Source of the DNA: Halomarinibacterium sp041392205
GTDB taxonomy: Bacteria > Bacteroidota > Bacteroidia > Flavobacteriales > Flavobacteriaceae
Assembly: GCA_041392205.1 (NCBI GenBank)
Contig: JAWKMO010000025.1
Location: forward strand, 1 to 23,309
DNA length: 23,309 nt
Direction of reading: 5' to 3'
Below the pieces are notes generated by a model, which was not told the origin of the DNA, did not search any database, and was given only the letters and a program-made list of their open reading frames with translations. The position numbers and the translations under genes are program-made. This document shows, piece by piece, positions 1 through 7,910 of this stretch; the stretch's first letter is position 1; the number at the start of each line of letters is the position of its first letter.

Positions 1-354
1 ATCAATTCTTCTGAAAAAAGAACCGATAGTTCATTATTGGTAATCACCCAGCTTTCACAATTGCTTACTTACCTTACTGGTTTTGGGGGGTTGGTAGTAC
101 CCCTAATACTTTGGCTTACTCAAAAAGATAAAGTGGAAGAAATGGACGTACACGGAAAACAAATTATTAATTTTCAAATAAGTTTAATCTTTTATGTGAT
201 TATTGGTATCCCTAGTATTTTGTTATTTGGTTTAGGAATTCTACTGCTTGTTTTTACTGGGATTATAGGTTTTGTATTGCCCATTATAAATGCTATAAGA
301 GCGAGTAATAGTGAAGCCCCAAGTTATTTTGCGACCCTTCGTTTTATAAAATAA
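1..354 (+). CDS. DUF4870 family membrane protein, 5' end outside the window
   Basis: The frame is open from the first base of the window to the TAA at 352-354, so the true start probably lies upstream. An internal TTG at 37 is a possible but less likely start. The visible 117 residues contain a hydrophobic segment (LTGFGGLVVPLILWL), a charged stretch with DVHGKQIINFQISL, then a long hydrophobic pair and the ending FATLRFIK. A membrane segment, the HGKQIINFQ-like motif and two closing membrane segments are typical of DUF4870 (Tic20-like) small membrane proteins, whose function is unknown. It is separated from the next gene by 105 bp. Family call fairly sure; role unknown. Confidence 0.75.
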   Translation: MNSSEKRTDSSLLVITQLSQLLTYLTGFGGLVVPLILWLTQKDKVEEMDVHGKQIINFQISLIFYVIIGIPSILLFGLGILLLVFTGIIGFVLPIINAIRASNSEAPSYFATLRFIK

Positions 355-459
355 AACGCAATTCAATCGGGGTCTAGTACTATTTTCAACCCATAATTTT
401 ATTTCAATTGTAGAATTTATATCATATTTGTGCTATTAAAAACTAGTAATACAATAATT

Positions 460-912
460 ATGAAAATAAATTCAACATTTACTCTAGTAGGGGCTTTAAA
501 GAACACTTTTTTACTCATGGCAATTTTAATTGGCGTTACTGCCTTTGCCCAAGAAAGTATATTAACAGAGGATAAAGGAATTTTTTCTTTTGAAAGTACC
601 GTTATTGATTATGGCACTATTGAATATAACTCAGATGGAGTTCGTGCTTTTACCTTTACAAATACCGGTACGGCTCCTATTATTATTACTCAAGTAAAAG
701 GGAGTTGTGGATGTACTGTCCCTACGAAACCAGAGGGTCCTATTATGCCTGGAGAAACAGCTGAAATAGGCGTAAAATACGCCACGAATAGAGTTGGAGC
801 ATTTTCTAAAACGGTTACTGTTACCTCAAATGCAAGTGAGCCAGTTATTACTTTAAAAATTAAAGGAACTGTATTAGCCGATAAGGCAAAAACAGCTATT
901 AACAATAAATAA
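460..912 (+). CDS. DUF1573 domain exported protein
   Basis: This is a 150-residue protein when started at the ATG at 460. An in-frame GTG at 430 would add ten residues, but the ATG puts the basic/hydrophobic signal peptide (about residues 10-30, ending TAFA before QES) in the usual position. The mature part is one immunoglobulin/ASPM-like beta domain with the DUF1573 hallmark GSCGCTVP (a C-x-C pair), followed by PGETAEIGVKY and a repeated-strand ending. Bacteroidota carry many such small periplasmic or surface proteins; their molecular role is not established. An imperfect -7 box (CATATTTG, 423-430) lies about 30 bp upstream without a well-spaced -33 element. A strong terminator follows at 929-960, so it is probably monocistronic. 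Confidence 0.85.
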   Translation: MKINSTFTLVGALKNTFLLMAILIGVTAFAQESILTEDKGIFSFESTVIDYGTIEYNSDGVRAFTFTNTGTAPIIITQVKGSCGCTVPTKPEGPIMPGETAEIGVKYATNRVGAFSKTVTVTSNASEPVITLKIKGTVLADKAKTAINNK

Positions 913-928
913 ATTAGGTTTTAAAATT

Positions 929-960
929 AAAAAAGGGAAGCATCTTGCTTCCCTTTTTTT
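929..960 (+). terminator. Rho-independent terminator after the DUF1573 gene
   Basis: A perfect GGGAAGC/GCTTCCC stem (935-941 with 947-953) has a 5-nt loop, is flanked by an A-run at 929-934 and ends in seven Ts (954-960). It starts 16 bp after the stop codon at 912. The A/T flanks make it potentially usable from the other strand as well, for the convergent lipoprotein gene ending at 1006. Confidence 0.9.
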
Positions 961-1005
961 GTGGCATATAGGTCGACAACATTTCGTGTAAACCCTCTAA
1001 CCCTT

Positions 1006-1518
1006 TTAAAGACCAGAAACTAGTATGTTTTTAAAAGTACCCGTCATCGTTATTTCGGTTCCCGTATTCACATTTGCAGTAATCGTAAAAGTTCCAGTTA
1101 CCACTCGATTGCTTGGATCGTTATTACTTTCGTTGTTTTGAGAAATAGTGATGCTTCCCGAAATGGAATTATAAATTATTTGCGTATCAGCATCACGAAA
1201 GAGTGCAGAGGTTTGGAACCCGCTAGAATCAATATTACCAATTTGTTTGATTACACCACTATTAAAACCGCCCGTACTATTCATAAATAAACGAATGGTA
1301 TTGCTATTTGCATCCACAACGGCAATAGTTAGTCCATTAGCACTATCTGCAAAATAACTTCCTAAAGTTGCTGCAAAATTGTTGTATGGGCCTCCATTAA
1401 TGGTTGCGGTAAATTCTGCTGTAGGGTCGCTGTCACCACCCCCATCATCCTCTTTTTTGGAACAAGAGAGTACAAGAAAAGCAAGGCATAAAATACTAAT
1501 TGTTTTAAGGTTTTTCAT
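1006..1518 (-). CDS. small lipoprotein, possibly DUF6252-like
   Basis: This is a 170-residue protein with a lipoprotein signal: basic MKNLK, a hydrophobic core and a lipobox ending LSC with the acylated Cys at residue 19. It is followed by KKEDDGGGDSD, an acidic/Gly linker typical of surface-directed lipoproteins in Bacteroidota. The remainder is Ser/Thr/Asn-rich beta-strand sequence (TAEFTATINGG near residue 33, a C-terminal VTGTFTITANV...MTGTFKNI). That layout reminds me of the DUF6252 lipoproteins, but I cannot confirm the family. No enzyme motif is visible. It is a single gene convergent with the DUF1573 gene. No clear promoter box is visible in the 130 bp upstream. Confidence 0.75.
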   Translation of the reverse strand: MKNLKTISILCLAFLVLSCSKKEDDGGGDSDPTAEFTATINGGPYNNFAATLGSYFADSANGLTIAVVDANSNTIRLFMNSTGGFNSGVIKQIGNIDSSGFQTSALFRDADTQIIYNSISGSITISQNNESNNDPSNRVVTGTFTITANVNTGTEITMTGTFKNILVSGL

Positions 1519-1598
1519 AAATAGATGTGTGTTATGTTAGTAATATTTTTTTGTTTATACAACCACATCGTAGGACCTAAAAGTTGTCATCATAAAGT

Positions 1599-1628
1599 AT
1601 AAAAAAAACCCACCTATAGGTGGGCTTT
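1599..1628 (-). terminator. Rho-independent terminator of dnaN
   Basis: A perfect 16-bp palindrome, CCCACCTATAGGTGGG (1609-1624), is followed on the minus strand by a run of eight Ts (plus-strand As 1601-1608). It lies 25 bp after the dnaN stop. Orientation is fixed by the one-sided T-run. Confidence 0.9.
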
Positions 1629-1649
1629 TACACTTAAAAAAAAGGCTGG

Positions 1650-2768
1650 TTAGTTGTTTAGCATCACAGGCATAACAAGCATGGTAACATGTTCTCCTTC
1701 GTCCAATCCATCTACAGGGGTTAAAATCCCGGCGCGGTTGGGTAAAGACATTTCGAGAGAAACCTCATCGCTGGTTAAATTACCTAGCATTTCGGTTAAA
1801 AAGCGAGAGTTAAATCCAATTTGAATATCATCTCCTTGATAGGCACAAGTTAAACGCTCATCGGCTTTATTACTGTAATCAATATCTTCTGCAGACACAT
1901 TAAGTTCTGCTCCTGCAATTTTTAATCGAATTTGGTGGGTCGTTTTATTGCTAAAAATGCTAACGCGACGTACACTATTTAAAAATTGATTTCTATCAAT
2001 GGTTAATTTATTTGGGTTTTCCTTAGGGATAACCGCTTCATAATTTGGGTATTTCCCATCGATTAGGCGACACACCATTTCGGTATTTTCAAACTTAAAT
2101 TTGGCGTTGCTTTCGTTGTATTCAACAGTAACTTCTTCTTCACTTCCTGCAAGGATTCCTTTTAACAAATTCAATGGTTTTTTTGGCATAATAAACTCTG
2201 CCGTTTGTGAGGCTTTCACGTCACTACGAGTATACTTAACTAATTTATGTGCATCTGTGGCTACAAAGGTTAGTTCTTCAGTAGAAAACTGAAAAAACAC
2301 GCCACTCATTACAGGCCGTAAGTCGTCATTTCCTGCGGCAAAAATAGTTTTACTAATAGCGGTGGCAAGAATATCTCCTTGCACTTTTGTAGCACTAGGC
2401 TCCTTTAACTCAATAGTGTTTGGAAAGTCTTCCGCATTTGCGTAGGCTAATGCATATTTACCACTATTAGAACTTATTTCAACGGTATTGTTTTCTTCTA
2501 CAGTAAATGCCAGGGGTTGCTCTGGAAATGTTTTAAGTGTATCCAATAATAACCGTGCCGGTATGCAAACCGCCCCTTTTTCGTTACTTTCTACGCTAAG
2601 TTTTGAAGTTATGGTTGTTTCAAGGTCTGAAGCCGAAACACTTAATTCATTTTTATTTAACTTGAAAAGAAAATTATCTAAAATGGGCAGGGTATTGTTA
2701 TTATTTATAATTCCCCCTAGCACTTGTAATTGTTTTAATAAATAGGAACTTGATACAATAAATTTCAT
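1650..2768 (-). CDS. dnaN: DNA polymerase III beta subunit (sliding clamp)
   Basis: This 372-residue protein has the normal length for a bacterial beta clamp. It begins MKFIVSSSYLLKQLQVLGGII and shows the clamp features ILDNFLF, ATDAHKLVKY, IDGKYPNYEAVIP and a C-terminal VMPVMLNN, spread over three repeated clamp folds. The clamp encircles DNA and tethers DNA polymerase III; its hydrophobic pocket binds partner proteins through clamp-binding peptides. The gene is not beside dnaA here but immediately downstream of gldG, an order I associate with Flavobacteriaceae. A minus-strand -7 box at 2818-2825 in the 96-bp gap suggests its own promoter, and the strong terminator at 1599-1628 ends the unit. 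Very sure. Confidence 0.98.
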   Translation of the reverse strand: MKFIVSSSYLLKQLQVLGGIINNNNTLPILDNFLFKLNKNELSVSASDLETTITSKLSVESNEKGAVCIPARLLLDTLKTFPEQPLAFTVEENNTVEISSNSGKYALAYANAEDFPNTIELKEPSATKVQGDILATAISKTIFAAGNDDLRPVMSGVFFQFSTEELTFVATDAHKLVKYTRSDVKASQTAEFIMPKKPLNLLKGILAGSEEEVTVEYNESNAKFKFENTEMVCRLIDGKYPNYEAVIPKENPNKLTIDRNQFLNSVRRVSIFSNKTTHQIRLKIAGAELNVSAEDIDYSNKADERLTCAYQGDDIQIGFNSRFLTEMLGNLTSDEVSLEMSLPNRAGILTPVDGLDEGEHVTMLVMPVMLNN

Positions 2769-2817
2769 TTTGTTTTTTTCAAAAATTTTATAGATAATAG
2801 CATGGTATTGCTACTTA

Positions 2818-2825
2818 CAAATATA
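2818..2825 (-). promoter_or_regulatory. candidate Bacteroidota -7 promoter box for dnaN
   Basis: Read on the minus strand the sequence is TATATTTG, an exact match to TAnnTTTG. Transcription would start near 2811, giving a leader of roughly 43 nt. A TTTG on the same strand (plus-strand CAAA, 2850-2853) is the nearest -33 candidate, but the 24-bp gap is longer than usual. The rest of the 96-bp dnaN-gldG gap shows only a weak hairpin (TTGTTT/AAACAA around 2837-2852). Confidence 0.5.
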
Positions 2826-2864
2826 TCCTAAAAGGCTTGTTTGCTAAAACAAACTTATTAACAA

Positions 2865-4553
2865 CTAACGGGCATATTTTCTTTTTCTGTAGCGGGAAAA
2901 TAAAATTCCTAAGATTGCTAATAACCCTAATGGCAGCAATAGATTAAGCATTTGCCAAGGAGTTCTTTTTTCAGAAATTTTTTGTGGGTCTAAAAAAGGA
3001 ATCGCAATTTTTTTGGTTCTAATGTTTATAAGTCCATCATCTTCCAAAAGATAATTTACGGTATTCAATAAAAACTCTTTGTTACCATAATAGGTGTTCG
3101 TCCATTTGTCGAATCCTAATTCTAGGGGACGACCTCTATCCAATTGGTTTTTTATGACATCCCCATCACTAATTACCACCATTTTTGTGGGGCTACTTTT
3201 TACCCTATCCTTATTAGTTTTAAAAGGTTTCATTCTATTGGCATAGACCGAACTAAATTCTCCTTCCAACAATACCGCTAGCGGTATTTCACCCGCCTTA
3301 AATTCAGAAGGGTTGGGTCCTTCATTTATAATTTTCAAGTTTTCTGGAATCTCTTTATTAATAGCAATTTCTGCAGGAAGTCCAACAATTTTTGAAATGG
3401 GAGAAGTGCTTAATAAAACCGTCTTTTTAAGGCTATTTGGAAGCGTATCCATGGCTGAAGCATAATCAAACTTAACCGCTTCAATATTTGTAACAATAGG
3501 ATGATTGTTGGCACTCGAAGATAACGGACTAAATAACCATGGGTAGCGGTTATACTGAGTATCGTTTTCACTTCCTGTGGCTAATGCAATGGGTGCTGCG
3601 TAGACATCTTTTACCAAATTTGGATTTATACGAACGCCATATTTAAAGAAAAAATCATTTAGGCCAATATCTTTTCCAAAAGCAAAAGTTGCTCCCGTAA
3701 TACTGTCTATTTGTTGTTCAGAACCGTCCACAAGCCATAAGGAAGCCCCACCATTCATAGTAAATTGGTCGAGGGTGTATTTTTCTTCTTCTGAAAAAAG
3801 AATCTTGGGTTGTGCTGCAATAAGTAAATCGTATTTCTTTAATTCGTCGAGGGTTCTTTGTGGGCTAATAGCAACCGAATCTAAGGTAAATTGTCCAATG
3901 TAGTAATACTCACCAAGCGTTTTAAGAAAGTCGGCAATGTATCGATCTTCAAGTTCGGCATTTCCTTTTAGTACGGCAATTTTTCGTTTTTTAGGTTGGG
4001 TTAATTTACTAAAACCATCGGCAAAAGCATATTCCAAATTTTGAATGGAGTTATTAATACGCTCCTCTTGGGTACTACCTAATTGATTTTTAAGGAGTGG
4101 TATGCGAACGGTTTTTTCATTATGATAGGCAAGTGCCCAAGGATACACAATTTCGGAAGTGAGTTTGCCATTTTCTTTAATTTCAACTTGGGCACCTGTA
4201 AGTCCAAACTCAGACATTTGCTGTTGTATGGCAGCAATATCTTTTTCTCCTTCTAGCGGATTAATAAATTCAAAAATTACTTGGGAATTATAGGCTGAAA
4301 ATTCTTCCAATAACTGCTCTGTTTCTTTTTGCAAACGTTTAAATTCTGGAGGTAAATTACCTTTTAAAAAAACATCTATATAAATAGGGGAGTTCGTTGC
4401 TGCAACGGTATTTTTTGCAGCTTCAGAAAGGGTATATCTTTTATCTTGTGTGAGGTCAAAACGTTTGTAAACATAATGTCCTAGTAGATTAATTGCGACA
4501 ATTGTTGCCGTTGCAATGAGTAGGGTTTTTATATTTGGTTTGTTTTTATGCAT
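2865..4553 (-). CDS. gldG: gliding motility ABC transporter auxiliary protein GldG
   Basis: This 562-residue protein has one N-terminal membrane anchor (about residues 9-28), a large periplasmic part and one C-terminal membrane helix (about 535-555) ending in a basic RYRKRK tail. The middle matches the ABC-transporter auxiliary region seen in GldG: a KRYTLSEAAKNT start, PIYIDVFLKG, FEFINPLEGEKD, then KRKIAVLKGNAELEDRYI and a late VVISDGDVIKNQ. With the permease GldF and the ATPase GldA it forms an ABC system needed for gliding in some Flavobacteria. Its start overlaps the gldF stop by 8 bp, so translation is likely coupled. gldA is not in the window, and in this clade it is normally unlinked. 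Confidence 0.95.
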   Translation of the reverse strand: MHKNKPNIKTLLIATATIVAINLLGHYVYKRFDLTQDKRYTLSEAAKNTVAATNSPIYIDVFLKGNLPPEFKRLQKETEQLLEEFSAYNSQVIFEFINPLEGEKDIAAIQQQMSEFGLTGAQVEIKENGKLTSEIVYPWALAYHNEKTVRIPLLKNQLGSTQEERINNSIQNLEYAFADGFSKLTQPKKRKIAVLKGNAELEDRYIADFLKTLGEYYYIGQFTLDSVAISPQRTLDELKKYDLLIAAQPKILFSEEEKYTLDQFTMNGGASLWLVDGSEQQIDSITGATFAFGKDIGLNDFFFKYGVRINPNLVKDVYAAPIALATGSENDTQYNRYPWLFSPLSSSANNHPIVTNIEAVKFDYASAMDTLPNSLKKTVLLSTSPISKIVGLPAEIAINKEIPENLKIINEGPNPSEFKAGEIPLAVLLEGEFSSVYANRMKPFKTNKDRVKSSPTKMVVISDGDVIKNQLDRGRPLELGFDKWTNTYYGNKEFLLNTVNYLLEDDGLINIRTKKIAIPFLDPQKISEKRTPWQMLNLLLPLGLLAILGILFSRYRKRKYAR

Positions 4554-5265
4554 TACTTCTCTTTAAGCTTATGAAAGTGAATACTAAAAACAACCCTGCA
4601 ACACTTATAAAATAAATAGTATCTCTGGTATCTATTACACCACGGGCAACACTTTTAAAATGCGTTTGCATACCGAAAAAAGAGATATCGAGCGCTGTAA
4701 TAACAGTTGAAATTCCATCAAAGGCATAATACATGCAAAAACAAAGTAAGACAGCACTAATAAAGGCTACAATTTGGTTTTCAGAAAGAGTAGAAGCAAA
4801 TATCCCGATGGCAGTGTATGCCATTGCAAGAAAAAGTAATCCAATATAGGAGCCAATGGTGCTCCCAAGATCCCAATTGCCAGGGGGATTGCCTAAGTCT
4901 GAAATCGTAAAAACATAAAGCACCGTTGGGATTAATGCTAATAAAATTAAAAGTAAAGCCCCTAAATATTTCCCTAAAATGATATTTTTTAATGAGATGG
5001 GCTTTGTAAGTAATAATTCTAAAGTTCCCATTCGTTTTTCTTCACTAAAAGAACGCATAGTCACAGCAGGAATCAAAAATATAAAGACCCAAGGAGCGAG
5101 TTCGAAAAACGGTGCTAAATCTGCAAAGCCATTATCAAAAATGTTGAAATTGCCCGAAAACACCCAAAGAAATAAGCCGTTAAGTACTAGGAATACAGCA
5201 ATGACTAAGTAACCAATGGGCGATGCAAAAAAGCTATTAATTTCCTTTTTTATGAGTGCAAGCAT
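4546..5265 (-). CDS. gldF: gliding motility ABC transporter permease GldF
   Basis: This 239-residue ABC-2 type permease has about six membrane segments (near residues 17-36, 57-70, 99-122, 138-160, 163-180, 218-236). Between the second and third lies MRSFSEEKRMGTLELLLTKP, the charged coupling segment expected to contact the ATPase. It starts MLALIKKEINSFFASPIGYL, typical of GldF. It acts in the inner membrane with GldG and the unlinked GldA. The preceding GNAT gene ends only 3 bp upstream and gldG overlaps its end by 8 bp, so it sits in the middle of one transcript. It has the usual family length and no odd residues. Confidence 0.95.
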   Translation of the reverse strand: MLALIKKEINSFFASPIGYLVIAVFLVLNGLFLWVFSGNFNIFDNGFADLAPFFELAPWVFIFLIPAVTMRSFSEEKRMGTLELLLTKPISLKNIILGKYLGALLLILLALIPTVLYVFTISDLGNPPGNWDLGSTIGSYIGLLFLAMAYTAIGIFASTLSENQIVAFISAVLLCFCMYYAFDGISTVITALDISFFGMQTHFKSVARGVIDTRDTIYFISVAGLFLVFTFISLKRSNA

Positions 5266-5268
5266 TTT

Positions 5269-5718
5269 TTATTTCAAGTTTTTTTTAAAGCATAAACTGT
5301 TTTCTATCCCGGCATATTGTCCATAGTTTTTAATTCTTTTATAAGTATTCTTTTCATAAAGGGCAATGGCTTCGGGTTGTTTGATACCTGTTTCCAAAAC
5401 GGCAGCTGTAAAACCTAATTCTTTGGCCCAAGTTTCAAGTTCATTTAAAATTGCGGATGCGAATCCTTTTCCACGTTGTTTGGGAAGGGTGTACATTCGT
5501 TTAATTTCAACAGCATCTTTTTCAAAGGGTTTAAAAGCACCACAGCCAACAGGGATTTCTTCAAGATAACAAACAACCACATTTTTTAGCATATCAATTT
5601 TATTGAATTGATCATAAAAGGCGTGATCTTCGCCATCCCGAATGGATAAATCTGCATCGAGTTGTTTCACCAAGGCAATAAAATCTTTATTTTCAGAAGT
5701 GGTTCTTAGTATTTTCAT
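5269..5718 (-). CDS. GNAT family N-acetyltransferase
   Basis: This is a 149-residue protein when started at the ATG at 5716-5718, which overlaps the TGA of the upstream gene as ATGA. An in-frame start ten codons earlier would run into that gene and is less likely. It shows the acetyl-CoA binding motif A as QRGKGFA (residues 81-87) after the strand EIKRMYTLP, then ELETWAKELGFTAAVLETG, and motif B as AIALYEKNTYKRI. It therefore probably transfers an acetyl group to a small amine or protein; the substrate cannot be read from sequence. It is translationally coupled to the ABM gene and 3 bp upstream of gldF. Confidence 0.9.
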   Translation of the reverse strand: MKILRTTSENKDFIALVKQLDADLSIRDGEDHAFYDQFNKIDMLKNVVVCYLEEIPVGCGAFKPFEKDAVEIKRMYTLPKQRGKGFASAILNELETWAKELGFTAAVLETGIKQPEAIALYEKNTYKRIKNYGQYAGIENSLCFKKNLK

Positions 5719-6011
5719 GGGACTTGCACTAATGTATCTACGCTCCAAGCTTCGGCTTTTTCTTTAAATAAAGGTTTTGTGACACTCCAAACCTCTTTAA
5801 ATAAGGCACTATTTCTATAATTTTCTAAATGCGATTCCGCAATCCATTTACTATACGTAAAGAATATATTGGAATGGTTTTTATCTTGATATAGTTCTAA
5901 AAATTCGCATCCCTCAAAAGCACGAATCTTTTCTTTTATTTGTTCAAAATTATTTAAAAAAGTAGGAATGTGTTCCGGTTCAAAAACCATTTTTACAATT
6001 CTTGTAAACAT
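5715..6011 (-). CDS. antibiotic biosynthesis monooxygenase (ABM) fold protein
   Basis: This 98-residue protein has the ferredoxin-like dimeric alpha/beta-barrel pattern of the ABM family: MFTRIVKMVFEPEHIPTFLNNF, then FEGCEFLELYQDKNHSNIFFTYSKW and ESHLENYRNSALFKEVW. Members include small quinone oxygenases, haem-degrading enzymes and many of unknown role, so the family name does not imply antibiotic synthesis here. The start overlaps the stop of the SAM hydrolase by one base (TAATG), and its stop overlaps the GNAT start (ATGA). It is thus locked into an operon running into gldFG. Confidence 0.85.
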   Translation of the reverse strand: MFTRIVKMVFEPEHIPTFLNNFEQIKEKIRAFEGCEFLELYQDKNHSNIFFTYSKWIAESHLENYRNSALFKEVWSVTKPLFKEKAEAWSVDTLVQVP

Positions 6012-6841
6012 TATTCAAAATTTACGGTGATGGTGTCCCAATATTCCAGTCCAAAAAGGGTAGAAGCACTTCCTACGGTTTTAGGGTTACTTTTATAAAT
6101 AGCTAACTCTAAATAATTTGAAGAGTTCCAGACCGCTAGTTTTTTCCCATCTTCTTCTCTGCGGTCGGGTGGTAAATCAAAATTAATGGCATCGCTATAA
6201 TGAGTATAGATAACACTAAAAGTAGCTCTGCGTGCAGAAATTTTGAAGGCACGCCCTTTGCCTATTTTTTCGAACCATTTTTTGGTAATATTAGTCACCA
6301 CATTTCCATAATTATCAATATAAATAACCGTTCCTAAAATCTGATTATTTTCATTGTTAATTACAGGCCGTATCCCTTTTAATTCCTTTAATTCGTCAAT
6401 GGTTTTTCCAATAACCTCCAGTGTCCCCCCACGGGCAATATGGCAGGCAACTTTTACAAAAACATCGAGCACGGGAAAATTGGATTCTATTCGATCATGA
6501 ATATTAATTTCTACTATTTTTTCAGGTTTAATTTCAGATGCCAATAACGAAATAATGCCATTATTGGCACACACAAAAAAATGGCCGTCTAGTGCTACCG
6601 CAATATGTTTATTTTCAGGATTAAGCTCGCTGTCTATACCAACAATATGTATGGTTCCTTTGGGAAAACTTCGATAGGCATTTTGAATAATATAGGCCGC
6701 TTCCGTAATGTGAAAGGGAGAAATAGAATGCGAGATATCCACAATACGAAGACTCTCTAGTTCACTATAAATGGCTCCCTTAACTGCACCTACATAATGA
6801 TCTTTCTCTCCAAAATCTGTAGTAAGGGTTACAATGGGCAT
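6011..6841 (-). CDS. DUF62 S-adenosyl-L-methionine hydrolase (adenosine-forming)
   Basis: This 276-residue protein begins MPIVTLTTDFGEKDHYVGAVKG, the unmistakable start of the DUF62 / SAM hydroxide adenosyltransferase family, which splits SAM to adenosine and methionine using water and is related to fluorinases. Further signs are IVDISHSISPFHITEAAY, VGIDSELN with Asp70, CANNGIISLL and CHIARGG with His134. Asp70 and His134 plausibly match two members of the Asp-Arg-His triad reported for an archaeal homologue. The expected Arg about seven residues after Asp70 is not obvious here (Asn77/Lys78), so the triad may be altered; this alignment is mine. It is the first gene of the run ending in gldG, with a divergent promoter at 6880-6887. 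Confidence 0.9.
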   Translation of the reverse strand: MPIVTLTTDFGEKDHYVGAVKGAIYSELESLRIVDISHSISPFHITEAAYIIQNAYRSFPKGTIHIVGIDSELNPENKHIAVALDGHFFVCANNGIISLLASEIKPEKIVEINIHDRIESNFPVLDVFVKVACHIARGGTLEVIGKTIDELKELKGIRPVINNENNQILGTVIYIDNYGNVVTNITKKWFEKIGKGRAFKISARRATFSVIYTHYSDAINFDLPPDRREEDGKKLAVWNSSNYLELAIYKSNPKTVGSASTLFGLEYWDTITVNFE

Positions 6842-6879
6842 CCTAAAAAATTGTTGATATTTTGTTAAAACAACTCGTG

Positions 6880-6887
6880 CAAAAATA
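6880..6887 (-). promoter_or_regulatory. -7 promoter box for the DUF62-ABM-GNAT-gldF-gldG run
   Basis: On the minus strand the sequence is TATTTTTG, an exact TAnnTTTG match. The start point would be near 6874, about 33 nt before the ATG at 6841. No well-spaced -33 element is visible. It lies three bases from the oppositely facing box for phoH. Confidence 0.55.
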
Positions 6888-6890
6888 CGG

Positions 6891-6898
6891 TACTTTTG
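6891..6898 (+). promoter_or_regulatory. -7 promoter box for phoH-purC
   Basis: TACTTTTG is an exact TAnnTTTG match. The start would be near 6905, giving a leader of about 52 nt before the TTG start of phoH. The nearest upstream TTTG (6861-6864) is 26 bp away, too far for a normal -33 element. Confidence 0.55.
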
Positions 6899-6956
6899 CG
6901 ATTAGAAAAACTATATTTACAATAACTATACATCTCTTTTTAAAATTATATCGCTT

Positions 6957-7910
6957 TTGAACGAACTCATAGTCGAACTTACAGAAATTAGCCCAAGAGA
7001 TTTCTTTGGAAATCAAAATGCTAACATTGAATTGATTAAAAAATACTTTCCAAAACTGAAGATTGTTGCCCGTGGAAATAAAATTGCAGCTTATGGTGAT
7101 GAAGAAATTCTTGAAGAATTTGATGACCGCCTTACCATGATTCTCGAACATTTTGCAAAATACAATACCATAGACGAAAATGCTATTGAACGGGTATTAA
7201 CAAGTAATAGCAGAGAGGACTTTGATACTCCATTTACCTCAGATGAAGTATTGGTTCATGGAGTAAGTGGCAATCTTATTAAGGCAAAAACAGCCAATCA
7301 GCGAAAACTAGTGGATTTAATGATAAAAAATGACATGGTTTTTGCCGTAGGTCCTGCGGGAACTGGAAAAACCTATACAGGAGTGGCGCTTGCTGTTAAA
7401 GCCTTAAAGGAAAAGCAAGTAAAGCGTATTATTTTAACCAGACCTGCTGTAGAAGCTGGGGAAAATTTAGGTTTTTTGCCAGGCGATTTAAAAGAAAAAT
7501 TGGACCCCTATATGCAACCTTTGTATGATGCCTTGCGAGATATGATTCCTGCCGAAAAATTGGCGGCATTTATAGAAAATGGGACCATTCAAATTGCGCC
7601 TCTGGCATTTATGCGTGGTAGAACCTTAGATAATGCATTTGTGATATTGGATGAAGGACAAAATACGACCCATGCACAAATGAAAATGTTTTTAACCCGC
7701 ATGGGTAAAAATGCAAAATTTATGATTACCGGCGACCCTGGACAAATCGATCTTCCCCGAAGGGTTATTTCTGGGCTTAAAGAGGCCTTATTAATTTTAA
7801 AAGATGTCGATGGAGTTGGAATTGTCTATTTAGACGACAAAGATGTTATTCGCCACCGATTAGTGAAAAAAGTAATAGCCGCTTACGATTCTATAGAAAA
7901 CAGAAACTAA
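6957..7910 (+). CDS. phoH: PhoH family ATPase
   Basis: This 317-residue protein has a Walker A GPAGTGKT (residues 132-139) and a Walker B VILDEGQN (about 229-236), followed by ITGDPGQIDLP. It shows the PhoH-like P-loop ATPase order of an N-terminal KH-like part (KIVARGNKIAAYGDEE) and then the ATPase. PhoH/PhoL proteins bind nucleotides and are linked to RNA metabolism in several bacteria; the exact role is unsettled. The start is TTG at 6957 because MNELIVELTEISPRDFFG matches how flavobacterial homologues begin and no ATG lies nearby. Its TAA overlaps the purC ATG by one base, so the two are coupled. Confidence 0.95.
   Translation: MNELIVELTEISPRDFFGNQNANIELIKKYFPKLKIVARGNKIAAYGDEEILEEFDDRLTMILEHFAKYNTIDENAIERVLTSNSREDFDTPFTSDEVLVHGVSGNLIKAKTANQRKLVDLMIKNDMVFAVGPAGTGKTYTGVALAVKALKEKQVKRIILTRPAVEAGENLGFLPGDLKEKLDPYMQPLYDALRDMIPAEKLAAFIENGTIQIAPLAFMRGRTLDNAFVILDEGQNTTHAQMKMFLTRMGKNAKFMITGDPGQIDLPRRVISGLKEALLILKDVDGVGIVYLDDKDVIRHRLVKKVIAAYDSIENRN

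Noticed and set aside
2837..2852. TTGTTT/AAACAA hairpin after gldG as a terminator
   Set aside because: Only six A/T-rich pairs and no clear T-run; too weak to call.
5715..5748. Longer start of the GNAT protein (ten extra residues)
   Set aside because: It would extend into the ABM gene; the ATG at 5718 gives the usual ATGA junction and a typical GNAT N-terminus.
6843..7151. 102-codon minus-strand frame over the phoH start
   Set aside because: It is antisense to a well-supported gene and shows no family features.
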